Positions 1 to 5,545 of a stretch of DNA of 6,330 bases are shown here, one piece after another. The stretch is from JAAFIP01 sp031390175 (GTDB lineage: Bacteria; Pseudomonadota; Gammaproteobacteria; Burkholderiales; Burkholderiaceae_C): the NCBI GenBank assembly GCA_031390175.1, contig JANMTF010000325.1, positions 1 through 6,330 on the forward strand. The letters run 5' to 3'. The position numbers and the translations under genes were made by a program. The notes below the pieces were generated by a model, which worked only from the letters and a program-made list of their open reading frames with translations, was not told the origin of the DNA and searched no databases. Each line of letters opens with the position of its first letter. Within the stretch, counting starts at the first letter, position 1.

Positions 1-1209
1 GATGGCAAGATCCGCTTTGGCGCGCTGCTGCATCACGCTGGCGATGAACACGCCCAGGTTGGTGGGCTGGGCGCGCACTATGGTGCGCTCGCCTTCCAGC
101 TTGCCGTCTGACTGGCCCACCACCACGTCCAGCGCGGCGCGGCCTTTGTCTTGGTAGGGCTTGAGAAACTCTAAAGTCACCGGGTCTTCTTTGATCTCTT
201 GTGTGGCGAATACTTTTTGATCTTTGCCGTCTGCGGCTTTGACCGTCTTTTTCAGGTTGATGGGAATCAAGGTGTAGTTGATCATTTTGAGCTGCCCTCC
301 GGCGTACTCAAAATCAGCCCGGCCCACATACTTGCCCCACTCGTGGGCTTGCACGATCCACGCGCCGTTCTGCTGGTCGGGCTTGCACGCGCCGCCCGGT
401 TGGTAGGCATCGCTGCGCACGTTCTCTGCTGTCATGCACACCGGGTTTTGGCTGTGGCCACCAACGATCAAGTCAAAGCCTTTCACCTCGCGCGCCATCT
501 CCACATCACCCTCAGCATTCACACCGCGCGCGCCGCCCGTGTAGTGGCCCATGTGGGTGGCGGCTATCACTACGTGGGCTTGGCTTTTCAGCTCAGGCAT
601 GAGGGCAGCGGCCTCGCGCGCGGGCTTGCGAAACTCCACGCCTGCGATGTTGGCGGGGTCTACCATTTTGTTGGTGTCATCAGTGGTCAGGCCGACCACG
701 GCGATTTTCAAACCGCCTCGGTCAAACACTTCATAGGGCTTGGCAAAGCGCTTTCCGTCTTTGTAAATGTTGGCCGACAGCATGGGAAAGCCCGCCCAGG
801 CAATTTGCTTGGACAGTACGTTGAGCGGCTTGTCAAACTCGTGGTTGCCAAAGGTCATCGCGTCGTAGCCCAAGAGCTTCATGCCTTTAAAGTCGGGCTC
901 GGCATCTTGCGTGTCGCTCTCTGGCACGCCGGTGTTCACGTCGCCGCCGTCCAGCAGCAGGGTGTGGCCGCCTGCGGCTTTGACCGCGGCGCGCACGCTG
1001 TCTAGCAGGGTCTTGCGAGCGGCCATGCCGTATTCACCGTCGTTGTTTTTCCAGAAACGGCCGTGGTGGTCGTTGGTGTGCAGCACGGTGAGCTTGACGG
1101 TTGCTGTCGGTGGGCTCTGCAAGGGTGCGTAGCTGCCCTGCGTGGCGCAGCCAGCCAGCCATAGCGCGACCAGCGCGGTAGGTAATAAGTGGTGAGGCGT
1201 TCTTGGCAT
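1..1209 (-). CDS. ushA: UshA-type 5'-nucleotidase / UDP-sugar hydrolase, lipoprotein form (3' end cut by window edge)
   Basis: The 403 visible codons align closely by eye with E. coli UshA, the periplasmic enzyme that hydrolyses nucleotides and UDP-sugars for nucleoside salvage. Metallophosphatase motifs appear in order: HTNDHHG (residues 44-50; D47 and H49 are likely metal ligands), DGGD (87-90), GNHEFD (121-126; N122 plus the catalytic-dyad candidates H123 and D126), ATHMGH (217-222) and GGHSQ (250-254). C258 and C275 match the E. coli cysteine pair. The product opens with a hydrophobic stretch and the lipobox LAGC (18-21), so it is probably a lipid-anchored envelope protein rather than the soluble periplasmic form of E. 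coli. The ATG start has GGAG eight bases upstream and puts the lipobox at the usual depth. UshA is about 550 residues long, so roughly 150 C-terminal residues, most of the substrate-binding domain, lie beyond base 1. The gene diverges from the carboxylase gene. The family call is very secure; the exact substrate preference is not. Confidence 0.96.
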   Translation of the reverse strand, partial: MPRTPHHLLPTALVALWLAGCATQGSYAPLQSPPTATVKLTVLHTNDHHGRFWKNNDGEYGMAARKTLLDSVRAAVKAAGGHTLLLDGGDVNTGVPESDTQDAEPDFKGMKLLGYDAMTFGNHEFDKPLNVLSKQIAWAGFPMLSANIYKDGKRFAKPYEVFDRGGLKIAVVGLTTDDTNKMVDPANIAGVEFRKPAREAAALMPELKSQAHVVIAATHMGHYTGGARGVNAEGDVEMAREVKGFDLIVGGHSQNPVCMTAENVRSDAYQPGGACKPDQQNGAWIVQAHEWGKYVGRADFEYAGGQLKMINYTLIPINLKKTVKAADGKDQKVFATQEIKEDPVTLEFLKPYQDKGRAALDVVVGQSDGKLEGERTIVRAQPTNLGVFIASVMQQRAKADLAI

Positions 1210-1217
1210 GGCACGGG

Positions 1218-1221
1218 CTCC
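1218..1221 (-). promoter_or_regulatory. Shine-Dalgarno site of the ushA-type gene
   Basis: GGAG on the minus strand lies eight bases before the ATG at 1207-1209. It supports that start over any internal one. Confidence 0.7.
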
Positions 1222-1259
1222 ACGAAGTAATTCAGGAGAAATGAGGCGGGATTGGTTAC

Positions 1260-1265
1260 ATTGTA
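1260..1265 (-). promoter_or_regulatory. Possible -10 element for the ushA-type gene in the divergent gap
   Basis: The minus strand reads TACAAT, five of six bases of the sigma-70 -10 consensus, about 50 bases before the start codon. I see no convincing -35 hexamer at 16-18 bases further upstream, so this is a weak call. The element sits in the 59-base gap (1210-1268), which must also carry the plus-strand carboxylase promoter unless that one lies inside the ushA-type gene. Confidence 0.25.
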
Positions 1266-1268
1266 GGC

Positions 1269-3110
1269 ATGCAAACCTTAAGCCCCCTCGCCGCCATCGT
1301 TGTGCAACTCCCCGCTGTGGGTACGCAGGTGCTGCGCGGCCAGGTGCTCCTGGTTTTAGAGTCTATGAAGATGGAGCACGAGGTGCTAGCCCCACAAGAC
1401 TGCGTGGTGCGCGAGCTTTTTGTCAAGGTGGGCGAGGCGGTAGCGGAAAACCAAGCGCTATTAATGTCGGAGCTGCTCCCGCAATATTCCAAAGGGCTAG
1501 AAGCCGAAATAGCTATGAAAAACGGGTCAACATCGACGTTAAACCAACAAAACGACTTGCGCAGTGATTTGCAGAAGGTTGTGGCGCGGCATGCCTTCAC
1601 CTTCGACAGCCAGCGCCCCGAAGCAGTGGCCAAACGCCACACTCTGGGCCTGCGCACTGCGCGCGAGAATGTGGCCGACCTGGTGGACGCAGGCAGCTTT
1701 ATCGAATACGGCGCGCTGGCGGTAGCCGCGCAAACCCAGCGCCGCAGCGCAGACGACCTGCAGGCCAACACCCCGGCCGACGGCATCATCACCGGCATAG
1801 GCACCGTAGCAGGCCGGGCCTGCGCGGTACTGGCCTACGACGCCACCGTGCTGGCAGGCACGCAGGGCATGCGCAGCCACCAAAAGACCGACCGCATGAT
1901 CGACATCGCCTTGGCGCAAAAGCTGCCGGTGGTGCTGTTTGCCGAAGGCGGTGGTGGCAGGCCTGGCGACACCGACATGCCCATCGTGGCGGGCCTGCAT
2001 GTGCGCACCTTCGCCCGCTTCGCACGCCTGCACGGCCAGGTGCCCGTGGTGGGCATCGCGGCGCGGCGCTGCTTTGCAGGCAACGCCGCGCTGCTGGGCT
2101 GCTGCGATGTGATCATTGCCACGCAAGACAGCAACATCGGCATGGGTGGCCCGGCCATGGTGGAGGGCGGTGGCCTGGGCAAGTTCGCACCCGAAGCCAT
2201 TGGCCCCAGCAGCGTGCAAAGCGCCAATGGTGTGATCGATGTGTTGGTGGCCGACGAAGCCGCAGCGGTGCGTGCGGCCAAGCACTACTTGGGCTTTTTC
2301 CCATCGGCAAGCTCCAAAGTTCTTGACTCCTCAGTCCTTGTAACCGCTCCTCCTAGTTCCCCGAACCCCATTTGGCGCTGCGCGGACCAAACCCTGCTGC
2401 GCAATGCAGTGCCCGAAAACCGCCTGCGCACCTACGACGTGCGCGCGGTCATGCACACGCTGGCAGACGAAGCCAGCGTGCTGGAGCTGCGTGCAGGCTT
2501 TGGTAAAGGCATCGTCACCGCGTTGGCGCGCGTGGCGGGCCGCACCGTCGGCATCCTGGCTAACAACAACCGGCATTTAGGCGGCGCAATAGACGCCGAG
2601 GCCGCAGACAAAGCCGTGCACTTCATGTGCCTGTGCAACGTGCAGGGCTGGCCCTTGGTTTCGCTGGTAGACACCCCCGGCTTCATGGTCGGCCCCGATA
2701 CCGAGCAAACCGCCCAAGTGCGCCGCGCCAGCGCACTCTTCTTGGCCGCTGCGAAGCTCAAAGTACCCTGCTTCGCCATCGTGCTGCGCAAAGGCTACGG
2801 CCTGGGTGCCATGGCCATGACAGCGGGCGGCTTCCATGCGCCGGTGTTCACGGTAGCTTGGCCCAGCGGCGAGTTCGGTGCCATGGGTTTGGAAGGCGCG
2901 GTGAAGCTAGGCTACGCCAAAGAACTGGGCGCGCAGCCCAGCGACGCGGCGCGCGATGCGCTGTACCAAAAGCTGGTGACCGATCAATACACCGCAGGCC
3001 ACGCGCTCAACATGGCGGCTACGCTGGAGATTGACGCGGTGATAGACCCGGCGCTGACGCGAGATTGGTTGGTGCGCGGGTTGGGTACGACTTCGTCAAC
3101 GGTTGCTTAG
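1269..3110 (+). CDS. Biotin carrier domain fused to acyl-CoA carboxyltransferase (BCCP-CT)
   Basis: The 613-residue product starts with a biotinyl/lipoyl domain (about 1-70) containing ESMKMEHEV, in which K34 is the expected biotinylated lysine. A poorly conserved linker (about 72-98) follows. Next come the two crotonase-like halves of a PccB-type carboxyltransferase. The N-terminal half (about 100-345) has AEGGGGRPGDTD (225-236), GNAALLGCCD (271-280) and a GMGGPAMVEGGG stretch (291-302). The C-terminal half (about 370-600) has LANNNRHLGGAID, VDTPGF (467-472), RKGYGLGAM and WPSGEFGAMGLEGAV (531-545). By family knowledge it moves carboxyl from biotin to an acyl-CoA in the cytoplasm; the acyl substrate cannot be read from sequence. 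No biotin carboxylase domain is attached, so a separate subunit must carboxylate the biotin. The ATG is the only good start: an in-frame TGA lies at 1242-1244 and the carrier domain begins almost at residue 1. Its ribosome-binding site is weak. Alternatively, this could be the surviving part of a longer single-chain carboxylase. Confidence 0.9.
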   Translation: MQTLSPLAAIVVQLPAVGTQVLRGQVLLVLESMKMEHEVLAPQDCVVRELFVKVGEAVAENQALLMSELLPQYSKGLEAEIAMKNGSTSTLNQQNDLRSDLQKVVARHAFTFDSQRPEAVAKRHTLGLRTARENVADLVDAGSFIEYGALAVAAQTQRRSADDLQANTPADGIITGIGTVAGRACAVLAYDATVLAGTQGMRSHQKTDRMIDIALAQKLPVVLFAEGGGGRPGDTDMPIVAGLHVRTFARFARLHGQVPVVGIAARRCFAGNAALLGCCDVIIATQDSNIGMGGPAMVEGGGLGKFAPEAIGPSSVQSANGVIDVLVADEAAAVRAAKHYLGFFPSASSKVLDSSVLVTAPPSSPNPIWRCADQTLLRNAVPENRLRTYDVRAVMHTLADEASVLELRAGFGKGIVTALARVAGRTVGILANNNRHLGGAIDAEAADKAVHFMCLCNVQGWPLVSLVDTPGFMVGPDTEQTAQVRRASALFLAAAKLKVPCFAIVLRKGYGLGAMAMTAGGFHAPVFTVAWPSGEFGAMGLEGAVKLGYAKELGAQPSDAARDALYQKLVTDQYTAGHALNMAATLEIDAVIDPALTRDWLVRGLGTTSSTVA

Positions 3111-3447
3111 GTTTGCTCGGTCGTCTCGCACTTTCTGCTACCTTGATGACGACGTGAAGTGGACGAGAAGATGACGCGCTAGTTGGTGTAGCGTTGCGGC
3201 GATTGAGGAAGTTGCGCTGTCAAAAATCTACGAAAACACGCGCGAATTTCGGTAGCAGATAGCTTGACTTTTGTACCGCGCGCCTTTCTCCAATTTTTGC
3301 ATCACAACCACACTCAATCACCGCTTGCTGGGTTTTGTAGCGCACCATTTCTCGCTACGGCTTCGAGGCTTTGACAGATTTTCACTACAGAGAATTTAGC
3401 TGCCCTCGCATTTGTTCATTGACCGGCAACGCTATTTGTCATGCAAG
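3111..3447. other. Gene-free stretch after the carboxylase gene, holding repeat copy A
   Basis: No plausible coding sequence lies here. Bases 3111-3193 directly follow the carboxylase stop and show no clear hairpin-plus-T-run terminator. Bases 3194-3365 are repeat copy A. Bases 3366-3447 lie between the repeat and the end of the acetyltransferase gene; they are more AT-rich and I recognise nothing in them. Confidence 0.6.
3194..3365 (+). repeat. Repeat copy A: 172-base foldback sequence, inverted partner at 4576-4748
   Basis: Its reverse complement recurs at 4576-4748 with long exact blocks. One of 22 bases starts at TTGCGGCGATTGAGG, one of 19 covers the CTACGAAAACACGCGCGAA segment, and one of 43 spans 3294-3336. 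Short substitutions and one- or two-base indels separate the blocks. Copy A is also imperfectly palindromic: GCGGCGATTGAG (3196-3207) pairs with CTCAATCACCGC (3313-3324). Further in, 3221-3244 pairs loosely with 3277-3299. It has no coding potential. Size and shape suit a MITE-like element, but I do not recognise the family. Confidence 0.9.
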
Positions 3448-3882
3448 TCATTTGTTCACACCGGAGAGCGTCTTTCGCATGATGGCGAGATAGAAGCCGT
3501 CGATGTAGTTGTCTAGCCGAGAGGCTTCCTGGTAACCCTGCTTCACATAAAAGCGTGGTGCTTGCCACTCAAACGTTTCGAGTGCAGCGTTCTTAGCTCC
3601 CATGCCCTTTGCCATGCGCTCCCCTTCAGCAAGAAGACGAGCGCCGATGCCGTTGCCTCGGACAATTTCACTGACCCAGAGTACCTCGACGCGTAGCCAA
3701 TACATAGCCACGACTGCCCGAAGCCCCCCGACTACTTGGTCATCTACATCCCGAGCATTCAGCCGGATGTATTGCACCTCAGGATACTCGCCCACATAAC
3801 CGTAGTTGAATGCGCGCAGCTGTCGGCCCACATAGCCGCTGCGAACTTCATCTTCAGTGGCAGGATAGATCGTTACTTCCAT
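3448..3882 (-). CDS. GNAT-family N-acetyltransferase
   Basis: This 144-residue protein is a single GNAT domain of normal length for small family members, which transfer acetyl from acetyl-CoA to an amine. Strand-and-loop motif A is clear: VEVLWVSEIVRGNGIGARLL (65-84), with R75, G78 and G80 forming the R-x-x-G-x-G pyrophosphate-binding loop. The C-terminal TFEWQAPRFYVKQGY stretch (103-117) is the typical motif B region with its conserved tyrosine. No signal peptide or membrane segment is seen, so it should be cytoplasmic. I chose the ATG at 3880-3882 because GAGG lies nine bases upstream and the domain begins right there. An in-frame ATG 16 codons earlier would extend the protein into the attC-like junction and adds no recognisable sequence. 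It lies 70 bases downstream of the DUF5680 gene on the same strand, so the two may share a transcript. The substrate is unknown; small-molecule detoxification is possible but not shown. Confidence 0.88.
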   Translation of the reverse strand: MEVTIYPATEDEVRSGYVGRQLRAFNYGYVGEYPEVQYIRLNARDVDDQVVGGLRAVVAMYWLRVEVLWVSEIVRGNGIGARLLAEGERMAKGMGAKNAALETFEWQAPRFYVKQGYQEASRLDNYIDGFYLAIMRKTLSGVNK

Positions 3883-3891
3883 AAGGAATAC

Positions 3892-3895
3892 CCTC
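3892..3895 (-). promoter_or_regulatory. Shine-Dalgarno site of the GNAT gene
   Basis: GAGG on the minus strand, nine bases before the ATG at 3880-3882. It favours this start over the in-frame ATG ending at 3930. Confidence 0.5.
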
Positions 3896-3896
3896 G

Positions 3897-3945
3897 GTGC
3901 TACGCTTGAATAAGGGGTTGCACCATGCAACCAAAATCGTTAGAT
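3897..3945 (-). repeat. Degenerate attC-like site between the DUF5680 and GNAT genes
   Basis: Read on the minus strand, it begins seven bases after the DUF5680 stop with ATCTAAC, a match to the attC R'' consensus RYYYAAC. A 17-base hairpin follows (3916-3932, arms GGTTGCA and TGCAACC around a 3-base loop). It ends with TTATTCAAGCG-TAGCAC, which resembles the end of common attC sites (TTA..TCAAGCGTTAG) but lacks one T of the GTTRRRY core. A position just after a stop codon and before the next same-strand gene fits a cassette junction. The damaged core and weak outer pairing mean it could be a decayed site or a chance likeness. Confidence 0.35.
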
Positions 3946-3952
3946 TTCGACA

Positions 3953-4417
3953 TCAACATACGGCACCTCCTGAAAATCGTAGTTCGTACCATGCTTCGTT
4001 ACTCTGCTTGATTATCTCAACTCCGTGGAACCGACTGAGATCACCGACAACTTCGCACTGGTACGAAAATCCAGTCTGGTCCAGCATCTTTGGCCCCCTG
4101 ATTGGTAGGTCGTCGGGAACGTTCCGCAGCGCTTCTCGCAGGAACGCATACACGGTTTTCGCAGCGCCCGCCTTCACACCATCGAGCAACCCGCCCGAGT
4201 AGCTCATTGACCAAACAGCTTTGCTCGATTCGTATACGATCTCTTGACCCACAAATCGAAACGATCCAACGTAGATATCGCGGTAAAGGAACACACCGTC
4301 CAGAAACTCTAGTTGCTTTGAATCGTCGAGCAACGCGACCACTGTTGCCTCGTCTCCCGGCGCTGCGTACGTCGCGCGCTTTGCAGTACGCAGAAAAGAC
4401 CTTAGGTGAGCGTGCAT
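3953..4417 (-). CDS. DUF5680 domain protein
   Basis: The 154-residue product matches the DUF5680 family as I know it over its whole length. Features in order: an N-terminal LRSFLRTAKRATYA helix (5-18), FLYRDIYVGSFRFVGQE (43-59), VWSMSYSGG (68-76), PIRGP (105-109), the stretch around CEVVGDLSRFHGVE (121-134) and YELRFSGG (144-151). The family has no established biochemical function. Some members are attached to helix-turn-helix domains; this one is not. No signal peptide or membrane segment is visible, so it is probably cytoplasmic. The ATG start places the first family helix at the N-terminus, but its ribosome-binding site is poor. The gene is first of the two cargo genes between the inverted repeats. 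It ends seven bases before an attC-like site, which fits integron-cassette content. Confidence 0.8.
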   Translation of the reverse strand: MHAHLRSFLRTAKRATYAAPGDEATVVALLDDSKQLEFLDGVFLYRDIYVGSFRFVGQEIVYESSKAVWSMSYSGGLLDGVKAGAAKTVYAFLREALRNVPDDLPIRGPKMLDQTGFSYQCEVVGDLSRFHGVEIIKQSNEAWYELRFSGGAVC

Positions 4418-4827
4418 TGAAGACCGACTCTAATGTCAGCGTAATGCAGACCGCATAGCCAGCAGTCTGCAAATTGGCTTGCAAATGAATCCGAGCATCA
4501 AATACTCCTGAATATGGCTTGCAGTAGGGGTTTCAAGCAAGCGAACTGGTTGCTCGCGTAAGTATAAAAATTCTGCGAAACCATGGCGCGAAATGGTGCA
4601 CTAAAAACCCAGCAAGCGGTGATTGAGTGTGGTTGTGATGCAAAAAATGGAGAAAGGCGCGCGGTGCAAAAGTTAGTTGAACTACTACCGAAGTTCGCGC
4701 GTGTTTTCGTAGTTTTTTGCACAAAAGCAACTTCCTCAATCGCCGCAATGTGACCAAGGCAGATGCGTAATCCCAAAACAGCGCAGTGCAAATTGACCAA
4801 GCTAGCCAATCAACACCGCCACCGCAA
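4418..4827. other. Gene-free stretch holding repeat copy B
   Basis: Bases 4418-4575 are the leader side of the DUF5680 gene; TATACT on the minus strand (4561-4566) is a lone -10-like hexamer without a good -35 partner. Bases 4576-4748 are repeat copy B. Bases 4749-4827 separate the repeat from the end of the DUF4197 gene and contain no clear terminator. The short open frames here merely translate the repeat and resemble no family. Confidence 0.6.
4576..4748 (-). repeat. Repeat copy B: 173-base inverted partner of copy A
   Basis: Its reverse complement matches 3194-3365, including an exact 43-base run at 4604-4646. The palindromic arms are kept: CTCAATCGCCGC at its outer end and GCGGTGATTGAG further in. 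Similarity extends about 41 bases past the palindrome on the cargo side, to 4576, but only two bases past it on the outer side. The repeat unit is therefore asymmetric, and both copies face outward in the same way. Confidence 0.9.
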
Positions 4828-5532
4828 TTACTTCAAAACCCCAAACACCTTCTTCAAAATCGCGCTACCCGTGCCCACCGGGTCTTGGCGAATTTTCTTT
4901 TCTTCTTCGCCAATCACCAAGTACAGGCCATCCAGGGCTTTGCCGGTGACGTACTGCTGGATGTTGGCATCTTCTTTTTTCACTAGGCCCAGGCTGGCCG
5001 CCTTGCCGCCAAAGCTGTTGTACTTCTCGGCCAGGCCGACTTTTTCGGTGGCTTTGGTGACAATGGGCAAAAACTCGGTGTCCAACGGTGCGCGGGTTTT
5101 TTCGGCAAAGAAGGTGGTGACTGAGGTGTCGCCGCCGGTGAGGATGTTTTTAGCATCGCCCACGCTCATAGCCTTGACGGTAGAGACCAGCAAGTTTTTC
5201 GCCATGGGCATGGCTTGCTCTGCGCCCCGGTTCATGGAGGTGACCAGCTCGTCCACGCGCTTGCCTTGGCCGAGCTTTTTCATGAACTTGCCAGCATCTT
5301 CCAGATAGCCGGGCAATGGAATGCGAACTTTCTCGTTGCCCAGGAATCCATCTTGTTTGCCCAAGATGCCAATGGCCGCCAAAGCACCTTTTTCCAAGGC
5401 CGCTTTCACGCCCGAGGTGGCGTCGGCGTTGGTCAGGTCACCCAAGGAGAGCGCGTAGGCGTGCTCGTAGGTGGCGGTAATCAACAATGCCACTGAGGAT
5501 GTGCCGATATGGTTAAACTGTCTACGATCCAT
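4828..5532 (-). CDS. DUF4197 domain protein, exported
   Basis: The 234-residue product is a typical DUF4197 protein of usual length. It has LSLGDLTNADATSGVKAALE just after the signal, then DGFLGNEKVRIPLPG, DELVTSMNRGAEQA, MSVGDAKNILTGGD, FLPIVTKATEKVGL, YVTGKALDGLYLVIGEEEK and a C-terminal ILKKVFG. The family is widespread in proteobacteria and has no proven function. The N-terminus MDRRQFNHIG (twin arginines at 3-4), followed by a short hydrophobic stretch ending in AYA (25-27), suggests export with cleavage before L28, possibly by the Tat route. I chose the ATG at 5530-5532 because GAGG lies six bases upstream; a GTG four codons earlier overlaps that GAGG and is less likely. It diverges from the thioredoxin-like gene with 13 bases between start codons, so its promoter probably lies inside that gene. 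Confidence 0.92.
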   Translation of the reverse strand: MDRRQFNHIGTSSVALLITATYEHAYALSLGDLTNADATSGVKAALEKGALAAIGILGKQDGFLGNEKVRIPLPGYLEDAGKFMKKLGQGKRVDELVTSMNRGAEQAMPMAKNLLVSTVKAMSVGDAKNILTGGDTSVTTFFAEKTRAPLDTEFLPIVTKATEKVGLAEKYNSFGGKAASLGLVKKEDANIQQYVTGKALDGLYLVIGEEEKKIRQDPVGTGSAILKKVFGVLK

Positions 5533-5538
5533 GATGAA

Positions 5539-5542
5539 CCTC
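5539..5542 (-). promoter_or_regulatory. Shine-Dalgarno site of the DUF4197 gene
   Basis: GAGG on the minus strand, six bases before the ATG at 5530-5532. It decides between this ATG and the GTG at 5542-5544, and lies inside the 13-base divergent gap. Confidence 0.65.
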
Positions 5543-5545
5543 ACT

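Larger units (their letters stand above)
3194..4748. mobile_element. Putative mobile segment: two-gene cargo between inverted repeats A and B
   Basis: Two inverted copies of one repeat enclose a GNAT acetyltransferase and a DUF5680 gene, both on the minus strand, with an attC-like junction between them. The enclosed DNA is visibly less GC-rich than the carboxylase and ushA-type genes to the left. These signs suggest an imported segment, perhaps an integron-cassette fragment moved by flanking MITE-like repeats. No transposase, integrase or clear target-site duplication is visible: the bases just outside are GTGTAGCG on the left and TGTGACCA on the right. Mobility is therefore inferred. Confidence 0.45.

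Noticed and set aside
199..1005. Long plus-strand open frame of 268 codons
   Set aside because: It lies wholly antisense to the ushA-type gene, whose motifs are unmistakable, and its His/Val/Ala-rich translation is typical of a GC-rich shadow frame.
1539..2285. Minus-strand open frame of 248 codons and several others inside the carboxylase gene
   Set aside because: They are antisense to a gene with clear domain motifs, and their translations are His- or Arg-rich and match no family I know.
3194..3365. Repeat copy A as an integron attC site
   Set aside because: It is palindromic and of suitable size, but has no RYYYAAC and GTTRRRY cores at its ends, and the two copies are inverted rather than direct as in cassette arrays.
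3371..3376. Perfect TTGACA -35 hexamer on the plus strand
   Set aside because: No acceptable -10 hexamer lies 16-18 bases downstream, and it would read antisense into the end of the GNAT gene.
3883..3930. Longer GNAT start at the ATG ending at 3930
   Set aside because: The extra 16 residues lie in the attC-like junction and add no conserved sequence; the inner ATG has a GAGG at suitable spacing.
4498..4809. Minus-strand open frames of 103 and 74 codons near repeat B
   Set aside because: They mainly translate the repeat, have no family likeness, and copy A does not preserve the frame because of indels.
5471..5545. Longer start for the thioredoxin-like gene
   Set aside because: It would overlap the start of the divergent DUF4197 gene and bury the lipoprotein signal behind 25 unrelated residues.
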